Notes under the pieces: generated by a model
Database searches by the model: none
What the model saw: only the letters and a program-made list of their open reading frames with translations
What the model was told of the DNA's origin: nothing
Made by a program: the position numbers and the translations under genes
Shown: positions 57,276-64,000 of the stretch, one piece after another
Layout of the letters: the number at the start of each line of letters is the position of its first letter
Position numbering within the stretch: the first letter of the stretch is position 1
Source: Aurantiacibacter aquimixticola
Lineage (GTDB): Bacteria; Pseudomonadota; Alphaproteobacteria; Sphingomonadales; Sphingomonadaceae
Assembly: GCF_003605475.1 (NCBI RefSeq)
Contig: NZ_RAHX01000001.1
Location: 1,984,001 to 2,048,000, forward strand
Reading direction: 5' to 3'
Length of the DNA: 64,000 nt

Positions 57276-57465
57276 TGTCGTCCATTTCCATCATGCGTTG
57301 CAGCGCCGCGCGGTCGATCCCGTCGCCGCGAGGTTCGCTTTCGGGATCGAGGATTGCAGCGAGTTCGGCCGGGGTGGCCTGCCAGAACCAGTGCGGCGGC
57401 CAGCCGAGCAGCCTGCCCGCGCCGCCCGCCAATCGCCGCGCGCCGGCGGCGAAGGTGGCTTCCAT
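57265..57465 (-). CDS. GTA tail assembly chaperone-like (gp10.1, rcc01693 type)
   Basis: A 66-residue protein with the HWFWQATPAELAAIL pattern of small GTA/phage tail assembly proteins (TIGR02216 type). It overlaps gp11 by 11 bases and gp10 by one base, typical of translational coupling. Function inferred from position and pattern. Confidence 0.75.
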   Translation of the reverse strand: MEATFAAGARRLAGGAGRLLGWPPHWFWQATPAELAAILDPESEPRGDGIDRAALQRMMEMDDNGR

Positions 57466-57773
57466 CAGGCCCGGCCCTGGAGGATTTGCGCCAGAAGCGC
57501 GCGCAGCGGCTTCGACACGGCGGCAAGCCCCGCCGCCATCACCGCTTCTCCGACGTCATCGCGTGTCGTTGCGCCGCGCTCTGCCAGGCAATGCCAGAAC
57601 AACGCGGCGATCTCGGTGAGGCGCAGCTGTCCTTCGCTCGCCCTCTCGACGAGCGCAAAGAGCGGCCCCAATTCCTCCTCGGCGGCGACCAGTGCGGCAA
57701 AGGTCGGGCGCAGCACGCGCGCTGTGCCGTGGATGACGATAGCCGCCTCACCGCGCAGAACATTCGCGGTCAC
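57465..57773 (-). CDS. GTA gp10 family protein
   Basis: A 102-residue GTA_gp10-type protein with an AIVIHGTARVLRPTFAALVAAEEELG start and a helical C-terminus. It probably assists tail assembly together with gp10.1. Four-base overlap with the tail tube gene. Confidence 0.83.
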   Translation of the reverse strand: MTANVLRGEAAIVIHGTARVLRPTFAALVAAEEELGPLFALVERASEGQLRLTEIAALFWHCLAERGATTRDDVGEAVMAAGLAAVSKPLRALLAQILQGRA

Positions 57774-58177
57774 GACGGCATCACCGGGCCGGAGCTTTCC
57801 AGCTGCAACGTGTAATTGCGCTCACCGTTGAAATCGCCCGAATAGTCGAGCCGCTGGACGAGGAAACGACCGCGCAGGCGCTCGCCATCCTCGAAGGACA
57901 ATTCGTATTCGTCGATCGTGCCGGCGAGGGCATGGGCGCGGATCGCGGTCTCGGCTTCGCTGGCGAGGAAAATACCCGCCGCGCTGACCGAGACGGAGCG
58001 CACGCCGGCGCCGGAGAGCAGATCGCGCCAGCCGCCCGATTCCTTGTGCGTGACGACGACGGCATCGCCGTTGATCGACATCTGCGTGGTGCGCAAGCCG
58101 GCAACGGTTTCATATGCAGGGGGCTGGGCGCCGTCCCCGATCTTGAGGAGGAAGGCGGAGCCTTTTTGAGCTGACAT
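57770..58177 (-). CDS. GTA major tail tube protein (gp9-like, TP901-1 family)
   Basis: A 135-residue tail tube protein. The pattern KGSAFLLKIGD...YETVAGLRTTQMSINGDAV and the HKESGGWRDLLSGAGVRSVSVSAAGIF core are those of TP901-1-type major tail proteins. The ATG at 58177 is chosen; the longer frame to 58312 runs through a repeat element. The element (58196-58332) begins 18 bases upstream. Confidence 0.88.
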   Translation of the reverse strand: MSAQKGSAFLLKIGDGAQPPAYETVAGLRTTQMSINGDAVVVTHKESGGWRDLLSGAGVRSVSVSAAGIFLASEAETAIRAHALAGTIDEYELSFEDGERLRGRFLVQRLDYSGDFNGERNYTLQLESSGPVMPS

Positions 58178-58195
58178 GTTTGGTTCTCCGATAAA

Positions 58196-58332
58196 CTCCC
58201 CTCCTGCTTGCGGGAGGGGCTGGGGGTGGGCCGGTGAAAGAGGCGCGGTGCGGGCATCGCCCACCCCGCTGCGACTATGCCTCGCCGACGGCTCGGCAAG
58301 TCTCGCTCCCATCCCGCAGGCGGGAGGGGATT
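58196..58332. repeat. 136-137 bp structured repeat, copy A (upstream of tail tube gene)
   Basis: Hairpin-forming ends (CCCCTCC...GGAGGGG) and a body with GGGGGTGGG/CCCACCCC arms match copy B at 60865-61000 in ends, length and the GCTGCGACTA and CAAGTCTCG stretches. It fills the space between the gp8 stop (58331-58333) and the SD of gp9. Confidence 0.8.
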
Positions 58333-58723
58333 AGGCGGCCAAAAGCCGGAAGCGGTATTCGAGCAGCGTTGCGCGTCTGTTGAGCGAGCGTTGCGCGGCC
58401 CGGGTGCGCAGGAAAGTCACGTTGGCGATGGCGAAACCGTCCTGGTCCGGCGACAGCGCGGCGATGCGATCTTCGATCAGCGCGGCGGTGGCGGCGGTTT
58501 GCGCTGCCTCCTCTCCGCGCGTTTCGAGTTCGAGCGCCACGCGCACTTCGCGACCCTTGCGGGTCTTGGTGCTCCAGTCCGTGCTCGCGCTTGCGGCAAT
58601 GCCCAGCCAGGGCGGCGCGGCGCGCGACGGCGCTTCCTCGGCGACATCGTTGAGCGCGGCGGACAGCAGCGGATCGCTGGCCAGCCATGCGATGAGTGCC
58701 ATGCGAAGGGTGTTTTCCATCAT
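58331..58723 (-). CDS. GTA gp8-like (DUF3168) tail completion protein
   Basis: A 130-residue protein with DUF3168 features: LRMALIAWLASDPLLSAALND near the start, and a REVRVALELETRGEEAAQTA segment. It probably joins head connector and tail. It overlaps gp7 by 4 bases. Confidence 0.83.
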   Translation of the reverse strand: MMENTLRMALIAWLASDPLLSAALNDVAEEAPSRAAPPWLGIAASASTDWSTKTRKGREVRVALELETRGEEAAQTAATAALIEDRIAALSPDQDGFAIANVTFLRTRAAQRSLNRRATLLEYRFRLLAA

Positions 58724-58893
58724 GGTTCCTCCCGGCCCGCAAGCGGCCAGAGCAGCCGCGCGTCACGCCAGTGTGCGCCATCGCGGCGACGGGCACGCAG
58801 GGCGCTTTCCGCGTGCGCTTCGGCCAGTTTTCGCGCTTTCGCTGTAAGCCTTGAAGCGAGGCCGGAACGGCGAGCGATGCTGGCAGAAATCAT
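58720..58893 (-). CDS. Small GTA protein in the gp7 position
   Basis: A 57-residue basic protein (Arg/Ala-rich). Its ATG overlaps the gp6 stop (ATGA) and its stop overlaps the gp8 start by 4 bases, which argues for a real gene. RcGTA gp7 is a larger head-tail stopper; whether this is a shortened homologue is uncertain. A longer start at 58923 exists. Confidence 0.6.
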   Translation of the reverse strand: MISASIARRSGLASRLTAKARKLAEAHAESALRARRRDGAHWRDARLLWPLAGREEP

Positions 58894-59435
58894 GCCACGC
58901 GCATCCGGCGCCAGGGCTGCCACAGAGCGACAACTGCCGCTGGCGGAGCCTGCCCGCCGCCTTCATTGCGCTGGCGATAATGGTGCGCGGCAAGCCGCAG
59001 CACGCCGTGGCGAATGCCCTCGGGCAGACCTGCCCAGTCGGGGGCGAGGCCCGCAGTGAAGCGAACACTCACACGGCTCACCGCTGGAGAGGCCAGCAGG
59101 TGCACGCGGCCGCAGCCATCTGCCGCGATATCCAGGAGATACTGTCCGGGATCGAGCGGCGTGCGCGCGCTATCCGATGTGATCGCTTCCATCGCGGTGA
59201 TGGCCTGCACCGGCGTGGCGACGAGCGATTGCCAGCCGCGCATGGCGGGCAGCACCTCTTCGCATTCAGCTTCCAGCGGCATGATGCGCGTGAACGCCTC
59301 GCAGGTGTCCAGTGCTGCGCGCAACAACGCTTCGAGCGAGGCGTCATCACGTGTGGTGGTGATGGCGAGCCACCGTTTGAGCTCGTCCAAAGCATCGGCC
59401 GCCAGCACGGGCGGTACGACAATAGCCCGCCTCAT
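58890..59435 (-). CDS. GTA head-tail connector protein (gp6-like)
   Basis: A 181-residue protein with the pattern LDELKRWLAITTTRDDASLEALLRAALDTCEAFT seen in Phage_connect_1/GTA gp6 adaptors. It sits between portal/capsid and tail. A ~220-base structured spacer separates it from gp5. Its stop overlaps the gp7-like start. Confidence 0.82.
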   Translation of the reverse strand: MRRAIVVPPVLAADALDELKRWLAITTTRDDASLEALLRAALDTCEAFTRIMPLEAECEEVLPAMRGWQSLVATPVQAITAMEAITSDSARTPLDPGQYLLDIAADGCGRVHLLASPAVSRVSVRFTAGLAPDWAGLPEGIRHGVLRLAAHHYRQRNEGGGQAPPAAVVALWQPWRRMRVA

Positions 59436-59657
59436 GGCAGTCTCCTTGTGGTTGAGGTATTTTGGTTTCGCACACCCGCATCCGAGGGCGCGTCCTCGGT
59501 GCTGGTCGCACCGGAAATCAGCGCGAGTTTGCTGGCCCGCTGCGGAGCACCGTCACGCAAGAGACGGCAAGGCCGAACGGCCGCCCGCAGCGGGCGCAGC
59601 TTGCTGCGCATCTAGCCCGGACGAAGCCGCGGACGCGGCTTCGCAAACAGACTTTCC
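59436..59657. other. Hairpin-rich spacer between capsid and gp6 genes
   Basis: About 222 bases without a supported gene, in a cluster where most neighbours overlap. It can form a hairpin CGAAGCCGCG/CGCGGCTTCG (59622-59631, 59634-59643), GCGCAGC/GCTGCGC (59595-59601, 59604-59610) and CGCCCGC with GGGCG nearby. No T-run follows on the minus strand. Confidence 0.6.
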
Positions 59658-60836
59658 CTACACCTCGATCTTGAGCAGTTTGATCGCTGCACTATCGAGC
59701 ACCTGGCCGCCCACGCGCTTGGTCGCGTAGAAGTGGACGAAGGGCTTGTTGGTGAACGGATCGCGCAGCACCTGCGTGGCGCTGCGTTCAGCGATCAGGT
59801 AACCGGCGCGGAAATTGCCGAAGGCGATCGGGAAAGCGCCGCCCGCGACATCGGGCATGTCCTCGGCCTCGACTACCGGATAGCCGAGCAGTCGATCCGG
59901 CTGGCCCTCGACGAGGCCCGGCTGCCACAGGAACGCGCCGTCGCTGGTCTTCAGTTTGCGCACTTCGCTGAGCGTTGCCGAATTCATCACCCAACTCGCG
60001 CCCTGGCGATGCCCGGCCTTCATCGTGTGGACGAGGTCGATCAGCCGCGCTTCCGGGTTGGTGCCGAAACCGTCCGCATCGCCCGTGCCGATATATTGCA
60101 GCGAGCCGAAGGGGCGGACCGCATCGCCGGCCATGGACGTCGGCGAGGAAAGGAAGCCGAGCGGCTGGTCGACGCCGGAACCGTTGACGAAGGCGGAGCC
60201 TTCTGCGCGGGCGAATTCCATGGCGATTTCGCTCGCCAGCCATGCTTCCATGTCGAAACCGGCATCGTCGAGCATCGCCTGGCTTGCCGCCGGATTGGCG
60301 TAGAGCTCTCCGGTCGGCGGAGCGATCTCGGCGAATTCCGGCGTGTCGGTTTGCGGGCGACCGGCTGTCTCGCCAACCCAGCCCGAGGCGGTGCCGCCGG
60401 TAGTGACGAGCTTGCGATAACCGGCGCTGCCGGTCTGCACGACTTGTGCCAGCGCGCGAATTGGCGAGATTTCCTTCAATTCGCTCGAAATGAGCGTGTC
60501 GATCTGGCGCGGCACGGCATAGCCGCCATCGCGCGGTACGGCGCCGGAAATCGACTTGATCTCGTCCTCGCGGCCGCGGCGCAGATAGCCGTCGACGAAG
60601 CCCTTGACCTCGGCGGTCGGCTCGGCGGACGATGCGGCGATGGCGGGACGCGACGCGGCGCGGCTGACCCGGTCGAGCCGGGCTTTCACCTCGTCGACAT
60701 CCGAACGAAGCGTCTTCACGTCGGCCTCTGTCTTGTCCTGCCGCGCGACGATATCGAAGCTTTCGGCCATCGGATCGGACGCGGCCGGCTGGGCCGGGTC
60801 GGCGGTAACTGTCTGGGTGGGAATCTGGATATCCAT
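59658..60836 (-). CDS. GTA major capsid protein (HK97 fold)
   Basis: A 392-residue capsid protein. The first ~100 residues form the scaffold-like delta domain with a coiled-coil heptad (DKTEADVKTLRSDVDEVKARLD, about residues 33-54). The HK97 part includes RQIDTLISSELKEISPIRALAQVV and GNFRAGYLIAERSATQVLRDPFTNK. The protease encoded next to it probably removes the delta domain. The ATG at 60836 is chosen; the longer frame runs into repeat copy B (60865-61000). Confidence 0.93.
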   Translation of the reverse strand: MDIQIPTQTVTADPAQPAASDPMAESFDIVARQDKTEADVKTLRSDVDEVKARLDRVSRAASRPAIAASSAEPTAEVKGFVDGYLRRGREDEIKSISGAVPRDGGYAVPRQIDTLISSELKEISPIRALAQVVQTGSAGYRKLVTTGGTASGWVGETAGRPQTDTPEFAEIAPPTGELYANPAASQAMLDDAGFDMEAWLASEIAMEFARAEGSAFVNGSGVDQPLGFLSSPTSMAGDAVRPFGSLQYIGTGDADGFGTNPEARLIDLVHTMKAGHRQGASWVMNSATLSEVRKLKTSDGAFLWQPGLVEGQPDRLLGYPVVEAEDMPDVAGGAFPIAFGNFRAGYLIAERSATQVLRDPFTNKPFVHFYATKRVGGQVLDSAAIKLLKIEV

Positions 60837-60864
60837 AGGGGTATTTGCCTTTCGGTTGAAAATC

Positions 60865-61000
60865 CTCCCCTCCTTTTCAAAGGAGGGGGTTGGGGTGGTT
60901 GTGCGACCGCGAGGTCGCATTGCGGGTCGAGCACCACCCCACTGCGACTAGGCAGCCAGCTGCCAAGTCTCGTTGCCCCTCCTCTCAAGAGGAGGGGATT
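60865..61000. repeat. 136 bp structured repeat, copy B (upstream of capsid gene)
   Basis: Ends form perfect hairpins CCCCTCCTTT/AAAGGAGGGG and CCCCTCCTCT/AGAGGAGGGG. Internal arms TGGGGTGGT/ACCACCCCA, GCGACC/GGTCGC and GGCAGC/GCTGCC pair further. It shares ends, length and internal stretches with copy A. It ends one base from the gp4 stop and starts 28 bases before the gp5 ATG. Confidence 0.8.
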
Positions 61001-61001
61001 G

Positions 61002-61394
61002 TCAGGAAATCAGGTGTATTCTCGCTCCGTGCTGGAGCGGACGGGTGACGAGGCTTACTTCGAACAGGTCGATGTCTTCCAGCACACGGCCAGCGGGCGA
61101 GCGGCGAAAGCCTCGCGCGCGGTAGCCGAAGCTGAGGCCGTTCGCGGCTTTGGAAAGCAGGGCGGAGACGGCGCGGCTTTCGGGATTGTCGATCCGGGCG
61201 ATGACGCGCAATCCGCGGTCATCCTCCTGCGCAAGCTCGACTGAGCCGATGCGCTGGTCGGGCCGATGCTGCCAGAAGAGCGGGATCGGATCGCGACGCT
61301 CGGCCAGTGTTCTGGCGAAAGCGCCGGGCCGGATCGTGTCTTTCGCGCCGTCGGCAATGTCGAACAGCGCGGCGTAACCGGCGATCCGCATCAC
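61002..61394 (-). CDS. GTA prohead protease (gp4-like, HK97 type)
   Basis: A 130-residue protease (short for the family) with IAGYAALFDIADGAKDTI at the start, an RIGSVELAQEDDRGL segment and FEVSLVTRPLQ near the end (catalytic Ser in LVTRP context, His in LFWQHRPDQ). It cleaves the capsid delta domain. It overlaps the small DUF6127 gene by 4 bases. Confidence 0.88.
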   Translation of the reverse strand: MMRIAGYAALFDIADGAKDTIRPGAFARTLAERRDPIPLFWQHRPDQRIGSVELAQEDDRGLRVIARIDNPESRAVSALLSKAANGLSFGYRARGFRRSPAGRVLEDIDLFEVSLVTRPLQHGARIHLIS

Positions 61395-61705
61395 CGCAGC
61401 AGCTCCGCGACGTTGAGCCTGACCGCGATGCCGACCAGCAGCAAAGCGCCCAGCACGCGGACGAGCCAGTCCACTGCCGCCTTCCAGGCGCTGGCCTTGG
61501 CCGTGCGCCAGGCGCCGAGCAGGTCGCGCAATTCGTCGAGATCGTCCTGCGCGTTGTCGTCGCCCAGGCCGAGCCGGTCGAGCACGCGCCGCGCGCCGAC
61601 TTCGCTCGCTTCCTCGACAATGGCGCGCAAGGTGACGAGGTCAGCCCCGCCGTCCTGCGTTTGCGCCTGCGCGATCAACGCGGCGAGCATGTCTTCGCGG
61701 TTCAT
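61391..61705 (-). CDS. GTA small protein, DUF6127 type (gp3.5 position)
   Basis: A 104-residue protein with the DUF6127-like pattern DLVTLRAIVEEASEVGARR and a C-terminal transmembrane segment (about 84-100). It overlaps both the portal stop (4 bases) and the protease start. In RcGTA a small gene lies in the same place; its function is unknown to me. Confidence 0.7.
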   Translation of the reverse strand: MNREDMLAALIAQAQTQDGGADLVTLRAIVEEASEVGARRVLDRLGLGDDNAQDDLDELRDLLGAWRTAKASAWKAAVDWLVRVLGALLLVGIAVRLNVAELLR

Positions 61706-62862
61706 TTCGTATCTCCGGCAGGGGCGAGGCCGAGCAGGCTGCGCTTTTCTTCCGTGCTCAGGAATTCCGCCGCGCTCACCTGCTTCCACAGCCGCTCGCG
61801 GTCCTCGGAAAGCGCGGTCACCTGGTCGAGATCGACGGTGAGCGACAGGCCCGGGAACCACGGCGACAGACCCTCCGCGAGACCGCCCAGGATCTTGCCC
61901 GAAAGCGGCAGCAGGGTGAGGCGCCACAGCGCGCGATTGGCCTCGCGATAATTGGCGTAGGTGTTGTCGCCCGGCAGGCCGAGCAGCATGGGCGGCACGC
62001 CGAACGCGAGCGCGATATCGCGCGCGGCGGCGGACTTCAGCTCCGCGAAGTCCATATCGGCGGGGGAGAGGGAGAGGCTCTGCCATTTCAGCCCGCCTTC
62101 CAGCAGCATGGGCCGCCCGGCATTGCCGCCGCCCTGATAGGCTGATTGCAATTCCGCCTTCAGCCGCTCGAACTGGTCGGTCGTAAGGCCGGCCGTGTCT
62201 GCGCCGCCGTCATAGACCAGCGCGCCCGATGGCCGCGCCGCATTCTCCAGCAAAGCGCGATTCCAGTGGGCGGCAGCATTGTGGATCGCGACGGCCTGCT
62301 CGGCAGCGGAGAGGCACCCCGCGCCGTAGTGATCGTCTGCCGGGTGGAAGGCTTTCAGATGCACGACCGAGGGCCAGCCATGCTCATCCTCCACCGGCAA
62401 TTCCAGCGTCCGCTCGCCCAGGCGATAGCGATAGGCTGCGGGCCAGCCATCCTCTCCCGGCACGATCGCAACGCGCTCGGGCCGCAGCGCGAACAGTTCG
62501 ACAGGCTGGCCCGCGCCGTCCTTCGCGATCTGCACGAAGGCATTGCCGTGCAGCAGCAGATGCGCGGCGAGCGTTTCGAGCAGTGATTGCCCCGCGCTCG
62601 AGGCATTTACGAGCGCCATCGCGCCATCGTCGGAGGCGCTGAGCGGCGCGCCGCCCACGCCTTCGGACACGATCCGCACCGCGCGCTGCGCCACCGGATT
62701 GTCGAGAAAGGCATGGCGCACGGCGGAGCGATATTCGAACGGCGCCCGCGCCCCGCCCTGCTCGTAGGTCCACCCCCAGGGCGACTGAAACGAGCGCGCC
62801 AAAGGCACGCGAGAACCCGCCCCGCCCTTGAAGGCGGAGCGTAGCGATGAGAGAAATTGCAT
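61702..62862 (-). CDS. GTA portal protein (gp3-like)
   Basis: A 386-residue phage portal of the HK97/lambda type, with FEYRSAVRHAFLDNPVAQRAVRIV near the start, PLSGKILGGLAEGLSPWFPGL and ILPAFGVPPMLLG-like core (here AFGVPPMLLGLPGDNTYANY). AGGAG precedes the ATG. It is separated from the terminase by the GIY-YIG element. Confidence 0.9.
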   Translation of the reverse strand: MQFLSSLRSAFKGGAGSRVPLARSFQSPWGWTYEQGGARAPFEYRSAVRHAFLDNPVAQRAVRIVSEGVGGAPLSASDDGAMALVNASSAGQSLLETLAAHLLLHGNAFVQIAKDGAGQPVELFALRPERVAIVPGEDGWPAAYRYRLGERTLELPVEDEHGWPSVVHLKAFHPADDHYGAGCLSAAEQAVAIHNAAAHWNRALLENAARPSGALVYDGGADTAGLTTDQFERLKAELQSAYQGGGNAGRPMLLEGGLKWQSLSLSPADMDFAELKSAAARDIALAFGVPPMLLGLPGDNTYANYREANRALWRLTLLPLSGKILGGLAEGLSPWFPGLSLTVDLDQVTALSEDRERLWKQVSAAEFLSTEEKRSLLGLAPAGDTK

Positions 62863-62880
62863 GGAAATGCTCCTGAATTG

Positions 62881-62910
62881 TTCGTCATTCCCGCGAAGGC
62901 GGGAATCCAG
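62881..62910. repeat. Palindromic REP-like repeat, left copy
   Basis: Arms ATTCCCGC and GCGGGAAT form an imperfect hairpin within TTCGTCATTCCCGCGAAGG and its continuation. The right copy at 63236-63265 is its reverse complement with a single loop change. It lies 18 bases upstream of the portal start. Confidence 0.85.
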
Positions 62911-62923
62911 TAGCGGATGAGCG

Positions 62924-63235
62924 ATGCAGCGCGATTTCGCTCCAACCGTTTATCTTCTGGCCTCCGCGCGCAACGGCACACTCTATGTCGGCGTCACATC
63001 CAATTTGATGCAGCGCATTGCTCAGCACCGCGCAGGAATCGGCGGAGGATTCGCCGCCAGACATCGCGTCACGCGGCTTGTGTGGTTCGAACAGCACGGG
63101 ACTATGGAGCACGCGATTATTCGCGAGAAACGCATCAAGAAATGGAACCGCGCGTGGAAACTGAGACTGATCGAGGCTGACAATCCGGACTGGCGCGATC
63201 TTGCGGAGGAGTTCGGTTTCAAACCGCTCGGCTGA
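62924..63235 (+). CDS. GIY-YIG nuclease-domain protein
   Basis: A 103-residue single-domain nuclease. It has the VYLLAS start (GIY-like), the YVGVTSNLMQRIAQHR core (YIG, catalytic Arg) and the conserved Glu in REKRIKKWNR near residue 68. These small proteins resemble UvrC/URI-type domains. It is on the strand opposite to the GTA operon. The stop is directly followed by the right palindromic repeat. Its start is 13 bases after the left repeat. Confidence 0.9.
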   Translation: MQRDFAPTVYLLASARNGTLYVGVTSNLMQRIAQHRAGIGGGFAARHRVTRLVWFEQHGTMEHAIIREKRIKKWNRAWKLRLIEADNPDWRDLAEEFGFKPLG

Positions 63236-63265
63236 CTGGATTCCCGCCTGCGCGGGAATGACGAA
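63236..63265. repeat. Palindromic REP-like repeat, right copy
   Basis: Contains CTGGATTCCCGCCTGCG followed by the partner arm GCGGGAATGACGAA. It matches the reverse complement of the left copy except for one loop base. It lies 21 bases after the terminase stop. Confidence 0.85.
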
Positions 63266-63286
63266 ATTATATTTATCGGCGTTCTA

Positions 63287-64000
63287 TCAAAATCCCCGCA
63301 CCCTCGGCACCGCGCCGCGCTTGCCCAGCATCAGTTCGGTCAGCGCCCATACCAGCGCGTCGGCCCTGTCCGGCGAGCGGCCGGGGCCTTCGTAACTGCC
63401 GCCGGTCATCAGGCCGCAGAGCTGGTCTTCGAGCCTGGCGAACTGGCCGGCATGGCGCACGCGGTCGTTTTCGTAGAGCGCGGCTACGGGCTCGGCGCGG
63501 GCCACTTTGCCGGTGCTCGCATGGACGAGCTTGATCGGCATCTGGCAATCGGCCGCGCGCAGCACGCTTTCGACCATCGCGCCGCCCTGGTTCGCCTCGG
63601 CAACCACGCGGTCCGCTTTCCAGTGCAGCGCCGATGCGGCGACCGCGCGAGCCCAGCGTTCCGGGCTGGGCCGCGCGACGCTGTCATCGGCCATCACCTT
63701 GGCCAGCCCGTCTGCGGTCAGCCCGACGACGATGATGCCGCATTCGTCACCGCGCGCCGAAGCGGGCGGATCGACGCCGATCACCACGCGAACGAAGCCT
63801 TCCACATTGAACCCTTCACGGCACCGCTCGATCAGCGAGCGGGTCCATAGCGCGCCCTCGACATCACGCAGCAGCTCGCCATCGAGTTCCTGCCGACCGA
63901 GCGCGCTGTCGCCATATTGGCGGCGCATGACATCGATGAAGCCGACCGCGAGATTGTCCTCATTCTCGTCCGAGCGCCCCCGCGTAAGCGCAATGTCCGG
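63287..64000 (-). CDS. GTA terminase large subunit (gp2-like), C-terminal part
   Basis: 237 residues are visible; the N-terminal ATPase domain lies outside the window. The visible start TRGRSDENEDNLAVGFIDVM and RRQYGDSALGRQELDGELL match the end of the ATPase region. The nuclease domain shows VIGVDPPAS (metal Asp), VAEANQGG and SPDRADALVWAL (metal Asp). It packages DNA into heads. The reading frame is intact to base 64000. Confidence 0.92.
   Translation of the reverse strand, partial: PDIALTRGRSDENEDNLAVGFIDVMRRQYGDSALGRQELDGELLRDVEGALWTRSLIERCREGFNVEGFVRVVIGVDPPASARGDECGIIVVGLTADGLAKVMADDSVARPSPERWARAVAASALHWKADRVVAEANQGGAMVESVLRAADCQMPIKLVHASTGKVARAEPVAALYENDRVRHAGQFARLEDQLCGLMTGGSYEGPGRSPDRADALVWALTELMLGKRGAVPRVRGF

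Larger units (their letters stand above)
62881..63265 (+). mobile_element. GIY-YIG nuclease gene bracketed by inverted 30-base palindromic repeats
   Basis: A 385-base unit on the strand opposite to the GTA genes. The left repeat (62881-62910) ends 13 bases before the nuclease ATG, and the right repeat (63236-63265) begins right after its stop. The two 30-base repeats are inverted and identical except for one base in the loop. It separates portal and terminase, which normally lie close. It looks like a minimal REP-plus-nuclease element; mobility is inferred. Confidence 0.65.
50467..64000 (-). mobile_element. Gene transfer agent (RcGTA-type) head-tail cluster, extends beyond window
   Basis: The gene order terminase-portal-DUF6127-prohead protease-capsid-connectors-tail tube-gp10-chaperone-tape measure-gp12-gp13-gp14-gp15-DUF2793 is the RcGTA structural order, all on the minus strand. 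Most junctions overlap by 1-11 bases, and no frame is broken. GTAs package random host DNA. The 5' end (small terminase, rest of the large subunit) is outside the window. No integrase, lysis gene or repressor is seen here. Whether particles are made is unknown. Confidence 0.92.

Noticed and set aside
57770..58312. Longer start for the tail tube protein
   Set aside because: The extra 45 residues are translated from repeat copy A and are absent from the family; ATG 58177 fits.
59658..60920. Longer start for the capsid protein
   Set aside because: The extra residues come from repeat copy B; the ATG at 60836 gives the usual N-terminus.

Overview
The window is a high-GC chromosomal segment of an alphaproteobacterium, most likely order Sphingomonadales and close to Erythrobacteraceae. 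The evidence is the set of protein families and their order: a petABC cytochrome bc1 operon, a MipZ-type division ATPase, a TonB system with several ExbD genes, a TonB-dependent receptor typical of sphingomonads, a ligase-associated DEXH helicase, and a Rhodobacter-type gene transfer agent (GTA) cluster. The taxonomic call is inference; no rRNA is present.

Left part (1-14200): the 5' end of a Rossmann-fold protein diverges from pepN-pgeF. Then come petABC coupled to apt, a cation/proton antiporter coupled to an OmpA-type lipoprotein, a tRNA-Gly(TCC), panC, a divergent mipZ-like gene with a DnaJ-like membrane protein, a phosphohexomutase and a DUF2059-type secreted protein that ends at a clear terminator.

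Middle part (14200-50400): a BON-domain protein and an Lhr-like helicase diverge. The tonB-exbB-exbD-exbD operon follows, next to a separate exbD/exbD-like pair whose promoter overlaps a Zur-like palindrome. Housekeeping genes come next: hom, glpX, prs, an AraC regulator divergent from hisN, a TonB receptor, a beta-barrel protein, rpmI-rplT, pheST-prfC, glnK-amtB behind a near-perfect sigma-54 promoter, an OmpA porin, a fatty acid hydroxylase-type desaturase, a two-domain cold-shock protein, argD-argF-hslO, queC and a lipoprotein Cu/Zn superoxide dismutase.

Right part (50467-64000, minus strand): an essentially complete GTA head-tail cluster, from the terminase C-terminal region (cut by the window end) through portal, protease, capsid, connectors, tail tube, tape measure, gp12-gp15 and DUF2793. 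Most of these genes overlap by 1-11 bases, but four junctions are opened by extra DNA. Two hold related ~136-bp hairpin-rich repeats, immediately upstream of the major capsid and major tail genes. One is a structured spacer. One holds a 385-bp unit on the opposite strand: a GIY-YIG nuclease gene tightly bracketed by inverted copies of a 30-base palindromic repeat. That unit looks like a minimal REP/nuclease mobile element inside the GTA operon and is the main candidate for something undescribed.

No CRISPR array, rRNA, integrase or classical insertion sequence was seen. All calls come from reading the sequence; no database search was run.
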